Program-made: the position numbers and the translations under genes
Shown here: piece by piece, positions 36,532 through 46,791 of the stretch
Position numbering within the stretch: the first letter of the stretch is position 1
Layout of the letters: each line of letters starts with the position of its first letter
Origin: Anaeramoeba flamelloides
Taxonomy: Eukaryota; Metamonada; Anaeramoebidae
Assembly: GCA_027625915.1 (NCBI GenBank)
Contig: JANTQA010000036.1
Location: forward strand, 5,601,001-5,665,000
Reading direction: 5' to 3'
Length of the DNA stretch: 64,000 nt
The notes under the pieces: model-generated
What the model was told of the DNA's origin: nothing
Seen by the model: only the letters and a program-made list of their open reading frames with translations
Databases searched by the model: none

Positions 36532-38331
36532 TTAATTTTTCTTTTTGTTTAAGAACCTTCTTCTTTTGTATCTGTTTCTCCTTTTGATTGTTTTTTCAAA
36601 ATCAACTTTTGGGGGGAACTCAAAGCAAAACGATTTTGAAATTTTTAACAAATCCAGCTCTTGTATATTAAAGCAGTCTTTCCTGCTGTGTGAGGAATAG
36701 GCAAGAACAAACCCACGGTACGCCTCTCTCGCAAGATTATAAAGGATATAAGTTTTATTCACCATTTTTTCAAGTTTTTTTTGGTAGTCAAATAAATTTT
36801 TGGGAAAGGCAAATTCTTTTATGGCGAGTTTCATTTTTTTTAAACTTTTGAGGTAATGACTTTCGATTGGCTGTAAAAATAATAGGGTTCTCATTTTGGG
36901 ATTATATTGCGAAAACTTTGAAATGGTATATAAATACTCGTCTTCGTCAATTGGCGGATCATATTGAACAAGCATTGCTACGCTTTCAAATTTGATATTC
37001 GAAATGGTGTTGCAAGTTGTGCATAAAATAGCTTGGTTGGCGGTTTTAAATTTCAGGATGTTTCTATTTTTTTCAAGTTTTTCCATTTTGTTATATAAGA
37101 GCAATGATGGGATTTGGCTATACGACAAAATTTCGGAATGGAACTCGGCTGACTTGATGGAATTAAAGCATATTATTATTTTGGAATTTGTGGATAGTCT
37201 TCTTAAGAGAGTTATTAATAAGAGCAATCTTTTTTCTGGCTCGCAAATAACATACCCCTGTGTAAGGTTTTCAGAGATTTGATACTCAAGTTTTTCTTTC
37301 ATTTGAATATAATGATATATGTCACCCCCTTTCCCTTTTCCTTTTTCTTTTTCTTTTTGATTCTTTTTTGGTCTTCTTCGCAAAATGTTGTGTAATTGAT
37401 GAACGTTGTCATCTTTTTTGTTGGAAGTGATCACAATTTGCAGTTTGTTAAATTGGTCGCTGTTATTTTGTGATAATTCAAAACGGTTTTTAATTGATTT
37501 GAAAATCTCTTCTAATTCAAAATCTGATCCTGCTTTGAGAAACTTTTCTGCTTGATCGACCACAATGTATTTTAAATTCGTTGTAATTAATTCTGGTGTC
37601 TGCTTTAAATGGTACAATAGCCTTTGTGGGGTACCAATAAGCAAATTGACTCCGATTCGTAATTTCTTTTTTTCGGCTTGCTTGTTTGCTCCCTCAACAA
37701 CTACACCACAATTTTGGGACTGGTTCTTTAATAATGCTTTTGAAAGTTGGTTCACTTCCTCTGCTATTTCATGGTTTTGACAGACCACAATTGCTCCTAC
37801 ACCATTCCTTTGTCGAAATTTGTATTTTCGTAATAACTCAACAGCCCTGATCAGAAAACAAATCGCTTTCCCACTCTTCATGTTCGACGTCATTGTGATA
37901 CTTTCTCCTGTTAACAGTTTTGGTAAACAGACTTTTTGGAGTTCATTTGGTGTTTCAATTGTATTTTTTTTTAAAGATCTGATAATGGTTTTGTCGAGTG
38001 AAAAGTCTTGAAAAGTAATGATTGTTTTTTTGTTGTTTTGTTTCTGGCTTTTTTTTTTTGTTTTTTTTTTGTTTTGGTTTTGGTTTTTGTTTTTGTTTTT
38101 GTTGTTGTTGGTGTTCTGATTCTTGTTCTTGTTTTTATTTTTCTTCTGGTTTTTGTGCTCTTTCAGAAGAGGAACTAGGATCTTCTGATTGATCGCTAGA
38201 CGAAGATTGGGGATCAACACGGAAACTATTTCTTTTACGACTTTTTTTTTGTGACATTCGAAGCGATTATTCTTTTTTAAAAAAGAAATAAATAAATTAC
38301 GTAATATCTGAAAAATGTTTTTTTTGCTCAT
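36532..38331 (-). CDS. Has1/DDX18-family protein with degenerate helicase motifs
   Basis: A 599-residue intronless ORF. Residues 59-103 are a Lys/Asn/Gln-rich linker. The helicase core (105-500) and C-terminus follow Has1/DDX18 closely: VVEGANKQAEKKKLRIGVNL (211-230), LVQYDPPIDEDEYLY (454-468), and AYRGFVLAYSSHSRKDCFNI (537-556) with LLKISKSFCFEFPPKV, a segment typical of Has1. Yet the catalytic motifs are altered: motif I is SNMKSGKA in place of AxTGSGKT (Lys155 kept), Ia is CQNHEIA, Ib is TPQR, motif II is DQAE (259-262) in place of DEAD, motif III is TSN in place of SAT, V is TTCNTISN, and VI is YTISKFSQ with no arginine fingers. The reading frame is intact, so it is probably a non-catalytic paralogue acting as a scaffold in nucleolar ribosome assembly (inference). 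Has1 itself is an essential 60S/40S biogenesis helicase. Confidence 0.9.
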   Translation of the reverse strand: MSKKNIFQILRNLFISFLKKNNRFECHKKKVVKEIVSVLIPNLRLAINQKILVPLLKEHKNQKKNKNKNKNQNTNNNKNKNKNQNQNKKKTKKKSQKQNNKKTIITFQDFSLDKTIIRSLKKNTIETPNELQKVCLPKLLTGESITMTSNMKSGKAICFLIRAVELLRKYKFRQRNGVGAIVVCQNHEIAEEVNQLSKALLKNQSQNCGVVVEGANKQAEKKKLRIGVNLLIGTPQRLLYHLKQTPELITTNLKYIVVDQAEKFLKAGSDFELEEIFKSIKNRFELSQNNSDQFNKLQIVITSNKKDDNVHQLHNILRRRPKKNQKEKEKGKGKGGDIYHYIQMKEKLEYQISENLTQGYVICEPEKRLLLLITLLRRLSTNSKIIICFNSIKSAEFHSEILSYSQIPSLLLYNKMEKLEKNRNILKFKTANQAILCTTCNTISNIKFESVAMLVQYDPPIDEDEYLYTISKFSQYNPKMRTLLFLQPIESHYLKSLKKMKLAIKEFAFPKNLFDYQKKLEKMVNKTYILYNLAREAYRGFVLAYSSHSRKDCFNIQELDLLKISKSFCFEFPPKVDFEKTIKRRNRYKRRRFLNKKKN

Positions 38332-41300
38332 TAATGAAAATACAGGTGTAGAATATGGAGATTTAAGTTTTTTACTTTTTGATCCCTGTATTTTTGATTG
38401 GTAAAGGTTTGAAATTTTACAGAATTTTTTTAATCATTTGGGAAAGGAAATTACTTTAAATTTGAAATCTAATTTTGAAAAAAACACTAAGGAACTTTAT
38501 TATTGTTTGTGAAGAATTAAATTGTGAAGTTCACATGCTTAAAGTTCTAGTTATTATTTTTATAAAAAACTACAATAGTTATTTAGAAATTAAAAATTAT
38601 CTTTTAATATCATAGTCTTTTCTTCTTCTTTATCAGTAATTTTTTCTCATAAAAGTGTACCACACAAGACTGAAAAACAAATGTTTGGAGTTTTATTAAT
38701 TGTAATTATCTATTTCGGAGAAAAAAAACAAATCGGTTAGTTTAATATCTTTTCTTTAGCTTTTATTTTGAGTATCATAGTTTAAGGTGTATTTATTTTG
38801 TTTGATTATCACTTCAAATTTGGATTATTTTTGACAAGTATTATATAAGATCAAGGTCAGATGCCAAATTTAGAAGATTGTCGTTTGAAATACATTATCA
38901 TTTTGAATTTTTTCTATTTGACTTTTTTTTTATTAACAATTTTTTTCAATTAGATTTTGAGGAAAGGTGTGATCTAATAGAAAAAAATAAATTAAGTTTA
39001 TTTTTTGAAATTTATTAAAAAAAAAAATAAAAAAATTTGTAGTTTGATAATATATATCTGTATTAAATCTGGTAAAAATTTTGTTTTTGAATGTTTGGTT
39101 ATAATTTTTTTTTAATGTATTTTTTACTTTCCATGATGAAATGGCCAATATCATCAATTTTTCTTTTTAAAATATGTATATATTTTGGATTTTGACACTT
39201 TATACATATCTATTCAGACAACTAGTGACAGATTTCCATTTGTAGAATACGATAATAAATTACAGGTTAGATACCACTGAAACTATATAGAAATTGGAGT
39301 TATTTTGAGATATTATATTTCACTTTCCAGTTTTAATATTCTTGTGATTATTGTACTTTTTATAATTTTTTTTTTCTATTATTATTATTTTTTATTTTTC
39401 TTTTTCTGAAAAAAATCAATAAACACCCCTATATTATTCTTAAAAATATAAAATTCATTATATCTGACTAATTATTCATAATTAGTGAGTAAGTAATTCA
39501 AATATAATATTTAAAAATCACAATAGAAAATATTTTTTTAAAAAATGTACCATCTACACTTTAATTTTAAAAATTTAAAAAATATATGAAACTACATCCC
39601 CCACCAAGATTTTTTTATTTCAAAAGTAATACTTATTAAAATTATTATTTGTACCAGTAATATATCATCAAAGCTATTTTTATTTCGAAACTTAAACTTA
39701 TAGAGAAAAATGAATACTATTAGTTTGAAAATAAAAAATAATAAATATATAAAAAAATATCAATTATTTTACCAAATACCCAACTCTTGGAGTTATTTAA
39801 TACCAATTATTAATCACAGATTGTAGAATTTTTATTTATAATAAATAATATTTTTATCATGATTTTTACTACACATATTTATTTTGGGGACATACTGTCA
39901 AGTACCTAGATTATTTTTTATTATAATATATTAATTATTTTTTTTTCTTTTTTTTTTTTATTTTGATAAATTTTCTTTAATTACTCTATTTATATAATTA
40001 AAATAAAAAATAGAAAAATGAATAAAATATTTTTCAAAAATCAAAATTATTTCAAAACTTATGATAACAGCTATACTATTGTTCTGTTACCTCTTTGAAC
40101 CAAGTCAAAAAGTTCAAAATTTATTTTAATTTTAGTGAAAAGAAAAAATAAAGTAATTAATCTTGAGATTTAATAGTTTAATAGTTATTGAGTAAATCTT
40201 CAAATTAATAAAATATGAAAAAATAGTAATTACCTTTGAGTTTTTTAATAATAATTTTTAATTACTGGAATTTTTCTTATTTTAGTCACTATTTTTAAAT
40301 TTGAGAAAAGTAATTAAATAAAAATAACTAATAAAAATAGTCGTTATTATTAATTGTGATCCAAAAGTAAAAAAAAACAAAAATTTATTGTTCAATAGAT
40401 TTTTTTTTTTTTTTTTTAGTATCATTTGAACTCAAGATCAAGTAAAAATGATACAAAGTCAATTAAAACACACTTTAAATATAAACTAATCGATAGTATT
40501 AACCTTAGACATTTCTAAACTTAAATAGATTTATACAAAAATCATTAAAGATTTTGAAAGTATAAAAAAGATACACAACTCTTTAACATTTTAAAATAAA
40601 AAATTCAAGAGAAAAATATTAAGAATAATTACAATAATCTCCATTTCTGTTAAATTTAAACAATTTTCAATTCATTTAATTTATTTAACCAACCAAACAA
40701 ATTCAAAATGTACTTGATAGTAAAACTTATAAGTTTAATTATGTATAGTAAAATTTTTCAACCAGTATAAAGTTAAGAGGTGTTAATGAATATCTTGGAT
40801 ATAAAAATTGAGTAATTAAAGAAGAAATTCCACTGGGTATTCAGGAAAAATATTTTCAAATTTATTATAACTCTAAAATGATAGTCTAGAAGAAAACTTT
40901 TTTATTATTTATATCTTCTTTTTTTTACACAGATCTTTAAGCATATATGAAGCTGAAATTTCTCAAACTGAATTAATATCCATTGTTTCAAAACACTGGA
41001 AACCAATTTTAAGGAAATATTAGAATCTGTTAAGCAAAAAATTAATAAAATTCAATTTTTCTAATATTTACTCATAAAATTCAAACTTTGGAAAATATTG
41101 AATATTTTAATTTTGATATTATTTGATATTTTGAATTCTATTTTAATTGGAATAACCAACCAAGTTTTTAGTTTTGATTTTGAGTTGGTACAATAAAAAG
41201 TAAAAGAATATTTGAAAAAAAAGATCTTTTACTCCCATTTTACTATTAAAAATGTGTTTAATATGGTTTTTTATTTGACACTTTTTATAGAATCAGAAGT

Positions 41301-41591
41301 AACTCAATTCAAACCAAAAATTTATGGAGAAATTTGTGATGAATAATAAATCAGTTCTAAAAAAGCCCAGAAAAAAACAAACTTAAATATCAAAATAATT
41401 GATAAATAAAAACCACAAAACATTTCATTTTTTATCAAAAAAGTTCTCATCAATTACTTTATTTTTCCAACAAATTTTCAACCAATTCCATTTCAAACTT
41501 GGTTTCTCAAAAAAAAACACACAAACCTTTGTTTACCTACCAAGTCTTGTCTTCATCTAATTTTCGCAAAATAAATTAAAAAAACTTATTT
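38332..41591. other. AT-rich gene-free stretch between two divergent genes
   Basis: The flanking genes diverge, so both promoters should lie here. No ORF, RNA gene or repeat structure stands out. Confidence 0.5.
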
Positions 41592-42302
41592 ATGGGAGAT
41601 TCTTTGTGGTATCTTTTTATAATTGTTGGCTTTATTTATTCGTTGTTAGTTATTAAATCCATTCGAAAGGAACACCAACAAACAAGAGCTGATATTTTGG
41701 AATTTAACCCGTGGGTTACCCTTTTGAAAATCATACTTGTCCAGGCGTCGTATTATTTCTTTGTGTTGCTAATTGTGTGCACGTTCAATGCAACAATCGG
41801 CGAGCCTTTAACAGCCACGCAACTTTTCCACTCCGACGAACAAAACTTTATTACAAACCGAGGATTGATAACAACATTTTCACATTTCTTGGCGGCTTTT
41901 GTCCAAGCCTTTTTCCTTGTAATTGCGATCGGAGACTCGAGAAGGACGTATGATTTCATTATGACCTGGTTTTTATTCCATTTTGTAATTGTTTCTTGCG
42001 TGAACCAAAAGTTCCCAGACAGCGGCGCTTGGTGGTTTTCGGGTCTCTTTGCGCTCTTCTGTACTGGGATCCTCTATTATTTTGTTGGCTTTAAATTTGA
42101 AACGATGGCCTATGAAAGTGGCCTTGCAGGAGGCGGTAAAGACGAGTCCTCAGAGTCAGAATATGAAGAAATTTCTGATGGTGCAATTGAGCTTGAAGAA
42201 AAGAAACTTACAAAAAAACAACTCAAGGAAATTAAAAAAGCAGAAAAAAAATCAAAATCAAAGGAACCAAATAAAGCACTTGATTCTCTTTTTGATATTT
42301 AG
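41592..42302 (+). CDS. SYS1-family Golgi membrane protein
   Basis: 236 residues, one exon. SYS1 recruits the Arl3/ARFRP1 GTPase to the trans-Golgi. Family landmarks are visible: FNPWVTLLKIILVQASYYFF (38-57, the conserved NPW-type start of the first family helix), an HxF-type loop near 80, RRTYDFIMTWFLFHFVIVSC (117-136) and FPDSGAWWF (141-149). Four or five membrane segments fall at about 5-22, 44-66, 94-114, 120-138 and 147-165. Two additions are unusual: an extra N-terminal hydrophobic helix before the NPW segment, and a long charged tail (180-236) with an acidic patch (ESSESEYEEISD) then a Lys-rich coiled stretch. Codons are richer in G/C than the surroundings. An 865-nt foldback begins 81 nt after the stop and may lie in the 3' UTR. 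Confidence 0.85.
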   Translation: MGDSLWYLFIIVGFIYSLLVIKSIRKEHQQTRADILEFNPWVTLLKIILVQASYYFFVLLIVCTFNATIGEPLTATQLFHSDEQNFITNRGLITTFSHFLAAFVQAFFLVIAIGDSRRTYDFIMTWFLFHFVIVSCVNQKFPDSGAWWFSGLFALFCTGILYYFVGFKFETMAYESGLAGGGKDESSESEYEEISDGAIELEEKKLTKKQLKEIKKAEKKSKSKEPNKALDSLFDI

Positions 42303-42383
42303 TTTCAACCTCTTGACTCAGCTTGGAATCATTCCCTATACTTTTATTAATTAACTTTTTTTTCTTTCTTACTTTTTCTTTTA

Positions 42384-43248
42384 CCATTGTGAAAAAAATT
42401 TGGGTAATTAAAAAAAATTGGGTACAGTCAAAAATTTGTTTTCGTTTTTTTAAATAGTAAATATTAGGAAAATGATTTTTGATCAAAGTAAAATTTTATG
42501 AACAAATCTTACATTTAAGAAAAACCAAAGTCACTATCAATAATAATTTTCAAAGGTAAAATTAAATTGTTGCATTTTTGACCTTTTAGAATTACTGTGG
42601 AACTCTAAAAACAAAAATTGAATTTTAATTGTATACTTTACTAAAAATAAGAGAAATATTTAAAAGGAAATATTAAAATCTATTAATTCAATAAGATATT
42701 TATCATTGTTAATGAACGCAAATTTATCACGGTTAATCTTAAATAACCTTTTAAATCAAATTGAATAATAAAATCTTCCAAAAAAGATGTTTTTTCGAAA
42801 GAGATTGTTTTCCACTAATGTTTACAATCAAAACTTCAAAATACCGAAATATCAAGATTTCAGAAACCATTTAAATTCTTAAAATCCCCTTAGACAAACC
42901 TTAATTTAAAACGGTTATTAATTTTTGGTCTTCCCAAACAATGATTAACTAGATCTTGGAATGTAATCTAATAAAAAAAATCAACGTTTTTAGTAAAGTA
43001 TACAATTAAAATTCAATTTTTGTTTTTTAGAGTTCCACAGTAATTCTAAAAGGTCAAAATGCAACAATTTAATTTTACCTTTGAAAATTATTATTGATAG
43101 TGACTTTGGTTTTTCTTAAATGTAAGATTTGTTCATAAAATTTTACTTTGATCAAAAATCATTTTGCTAATATTTACTATTTAAAAAACGAAAACAAATT
43201 TTTGACTGACCCAATTTTTTTTAATGACCCAAATTTTTTTCACAATGG
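42384..43248. mobile_element. CCATTGTG-family foldback, TTA target duplication
   Basis: 865 nt flanked by TTA on both sides, with inverted arms of roughly 270 nt that are nearly identical. Both ends read CCATTGTGAAAAAAATTTGG inward. TTGGGT(CA) starts at base 17 and again at base 35 from each end. The mirror-image ORFs at 42232-42486 (-) and 43148-43366 (+), both beginning MIKNHF, are the two arms and not genes. Confidence 0.92.
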
Positions 43249-44650
43249 TTATCTTTTTTTTCTACTCTTTTTTTCTGTTTTTTGGGATCGTTTGGGTTGG
43301 AAATATTTGAATTTTTTGAATGTTTCGAAAAACAATTCTTCGTCTAGACAATCTTCTAATCTTTAAAATTATAAACACGATTGTCTTAATATGAGCCTTT
43401 TTTCAAAGGTGTAAATCAAAAAGTTTACCTTGGGTCATAGTTCGGTTTCTGCTTGAAACCGGTTTCAAGTAACTTTTTACAACTTTTTGTATTCACTTTT
43501 TGGGAAATGACTTTTTCAAAAATATCAATTAAAAAATAAACCTTATCAATAATCTTTTTTCAATTTAACATAACAAAGCTGGGCAAAAAGAATGAAGAAA
43601 AATTAACATTCGGCTGGTTTATTGTCAACTAAACAAACAAGGATCATCAAAATATTCAAAATTTTTTGGATCAAAATCTTTTTTATCACTTTTTCATACG
43701 AAAAAAGGCAATGAAAAATGATAAATAATAAAGAACACAAATCAAGTTGATGAAAAAGACGAAACAATAAAAATGTAATGCAAGAGTACTTTTTGGAACA
43801 TAAGATAATTTCTTACTCTCAAACCCAAAATCCTGAAATTTTCTGATCATTTGAAAATATTAGTAAAAATTCAAAAATTGAACTTAACATTTTAAAGATA
43901 TATAAATTACCAAGCGACTATTAATAGGTATAATTGGGATATTGATTTAAATATTCTAAAACTATCAATTTTAACCTCTTGTATTAAATGCAGAAATGAG
44001 AAAAAATTCAGAGAGTCCATGACTGAAAATTAAAATCAAATTGATTCTATTTATTCTTCAGATAAATTATAAATTTACTAGAAAACAATTACTGGTATTT
44101 TAAAAAAATGAGTAATTTTTTTTTTAAATTGAAAAAAATTGAAACTTTTCCAAAGTAGAAAGTTTTAAAAAAGGTGATACTTTAAATTTTTTAAATGAAC
44201 ATTTTTTCCAACTTTTCTATTTCCAAAAAAGGAATAAATAAACCTTTTTAAGATGATAAATACACTGGAGTGAGAAGAAATGTAGTTTTATTTTTTTGGA
44301 ATATCATCTTTTTATAACTTTTTTTTTTATAGAAAGATTCATTTTATCAATCGAATTAAAAAAATGTCCACATTGTTTTTAAAGGAAAAACTAGAAATAA
44401 GTTCAAATAAAGTCAACATTTTTTTAAAATAGCTGGGTTATATTATTACTTTACTTTTACATTTATAAAATCTGGGTTTTTATTTATTTTTTTTTTTTTT
44501 TTGATATTTGCTTTAAAATTTTTTTAATATTTTTATTAATAAGGTTATGAACTTTGTTTAAGCCTATGAAAAGAAGAAAATTTCTAATTGATAATTATTT
44601 TTTATAATTTAACTTTATAGAATAAATAAATAAAATACATAAAATATATA
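43249..44650. other. AT-rich gene-free stretch
   Basis: Contains a small palindrome (TTGAAACCGGTTTCAA near 43458) but nothing coding. Confidence 0.5.
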
Positions 44651-45158
44651 AACCCCATTCCAAAAATTTGGACACACCCATAATCAAAAATAGGCAAAAT
44701 AAAACTCAATTTATTATATTTTTCCAAACATAAGACAAAAACATATTTAAGTTATCCAGTATTACTGTTTTTCTAATTAATGGTCTTAATTCAAAGAGAA
44801 AAAAAATTGGTGTGTACAAAATAATGAAACAAGCCTATCAAAAAATTTGTATTGATAAATTTGTTTAAATTTCACCAACAATTGTTGATCGATCAAACGA
44901 TAAGATACCTTTGACCAATTATATGTGATTTTTCCAATTTTACAAAACCAACACTAACCTTCTATCAACTATCGAAAAAAAAAAATTCTAGATCTAAAGA
45001 AATGATAACGTAACTGGAAAAATGGAAATTAAATCAAAAACAAAAAAGATAAAAAATGAAATAGTTTAAAGAATCAAAATTATTTCGAAATTGAATGTAA
45101 AAGTGTTGTATTGCTATTCTTTCCACTGTTTAAACTGTCTAAATTTTTGTAATTTAGT
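44651..45158 (+). mobile_element. GGACACA-family MITE, copy 1
   Basis: The left end is AACCCCATTCCAAAAATTTG followed by GGACACACCC. The right end runs into TAGTTTATATATATA. An internal segment (GATCGATCAAACGATAAGAT) recurs in the copies at 50580 and 51118. No coding capacity; ends sit in TA-repeat sequence, so the exact target duplication is masked. Confidence 0.75.
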
Positions 45159-45302
45159 TTATATATATATATATATATATATCCTTTAGTATTCAAGAAC
45201 AACAAATAATGAAATTTATTTATAAATAACTTTTTAAACCATTCCAAACATATAAAAACCCAACATTCTAAAAATTAAAAAAAAAAAATAAAACAAAAAC
45301 TC

Positions 45303-45480
45303 TAAAAAAGTGAGTCGCCATTTTTGAAATAAACATCACCTATTGTTTTATTACTTAAATTCCACTAAAAAAAATTTTAATAAGAAGATTTTTTAGCTAA
45401 TAATTTAATTTATATTTTAAAAAAAAATTACATATTTCAAATTTTCTTAGTGATTATTTGTCTTTCCAAAGATCTCTTTT
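45303..45480 (-). repeat. Dispersed repeat, copy 2 (inverted)
   Basis: Reverse complement of 12850-13030, from AGTGAGTCGCCATTTTTGAA to TCTTTCCAAAGATCTC. Confidence 0.65.
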
Positions 45481-45884
45481 TTTTTTAAACTGATCTTTTG
45501 TAAAAAAAAAAAACAGAGAAAAATGATCAAGAAAAACAAAAAAAAAGAAATATAAATCATAATGAAAAATAATTAACTTATAACCTGAAATACTATATCA
45601 ATTTTTGTAAATTTATTTTGTCTTTGTTCGGTTTATTTCTTAAAATTTTATGAATAAATATTCTTTAGAATAAAGGGAAAATTGTCTTGTAAAATTCATA
45701 AAAATAAACATTAAAAAAAAAAAAAAATATTCTCTATAAAAATACAAAAAATAATAAAAATTATGCAATCAAAAATATATCAAACAAAGATCTAGTCTGT
45801 TATTTTCCATAGAAGATATTATTATTCTAAAATTTAGGTGAACAAAAAATCAAAAAAAACAATAATTATTTTTTTTTTTATTGA

Positions 45885-46005
45885 TGGAAGAAGTGTAAAT
45901 TACACTCTAGATGTCCTTTTACTTAAATTTCCTCAAAGGTAATTTAAGCGTAAAATCATAGATTTCACGATTGTTCAAGGGAAAGACATACCCATTTTTT
46001 TTTTA
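45885..46005 (-). mobile_element. LINE 3'-end fragment (minus strand)
   Basis: Matches the 49430 LINE tail on both sides of an internal deletion: WVCLSLEQ on the minus strand corresponds to WVCPSLKK, and the terminal GTGTAATTTACACTTCTTCC is shared. Too short to be functional. Confidence 0.6.
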
Positions 46006-46791
46006 TGTTTAAAAAGTGAAAGCCAAAAATTGAAAAGAAAAAAGCAAAAAGAAAAAAAAAAAAAAAAAAAAAGAAATTTAAAAAGGGTTTATAAGAAGCA
46101 ATTGGTAAAAAATCAAAAAAAAAAAAAAAACAATGCTATCTTTAATTAAGAACTCCCAAAATCACAGCCACGATACTTTTGGTTGATTTAATAATTTGAT
46201 AATTGATCATGAATGTTCACTTGGGGATCGTTATTTAATTGTTGTAATTTCTTTTTTTTTTTTGATCTTATTTGCTTTCAACCTTTGGTCATTTTAGCCT
46301 TTGCTTTTTAGTTTTTATTTTCAAGTTACGCATACTTTCGTGTTTCAGTGTTACAGTATTAGCAAGTAACCCACTTGATCTTTTTCCTTTGTAACTCTTC
46401 TTCCCAATATAAAGAAGATTCAGCCAGGGGAAAAATGGAAAAAAATAAAAAAACAATAATTATATGAAAAAATTGTTATTATATTTTTTTATTTACTAAA
46501 AACATGAATCCATTTATCATATACACAATACCAATATAAACAAATAAATATATATATAAAATACATTTAACAAAACAAAAAAAACAATTTAAGTTTATTT
46601 TTGTAAAATAATGATAGTATAAAAATTTAGAGCAAATATATTTTAAATTAAAATAACCATTAATCAGAAATAAATAAATAAAATATAATGTTTATATAAC
46701 ACAAAAATAGTTCAAAATGAATTTTTTTTTTTTAAATAATTTTTCCAATTCTTCAAAAGAATTATTATTACTAAGATTTTAAGAACCAAAT
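46006..46791. other. AT-rich 3' flank of the HECT ligase gene
   Basis: Long A tracts and no supported gene. The 3' UTR of the minus-strand ligase gene should lie here. Confidence 0.5.

Noticed and set aside
42232-43366. Two similar ORFs beginning MIKNHF on opposite strands, which look like duplicated genes
   Set aside because: They are mirror images produced by the two arms of the 42384-43248 foldback.
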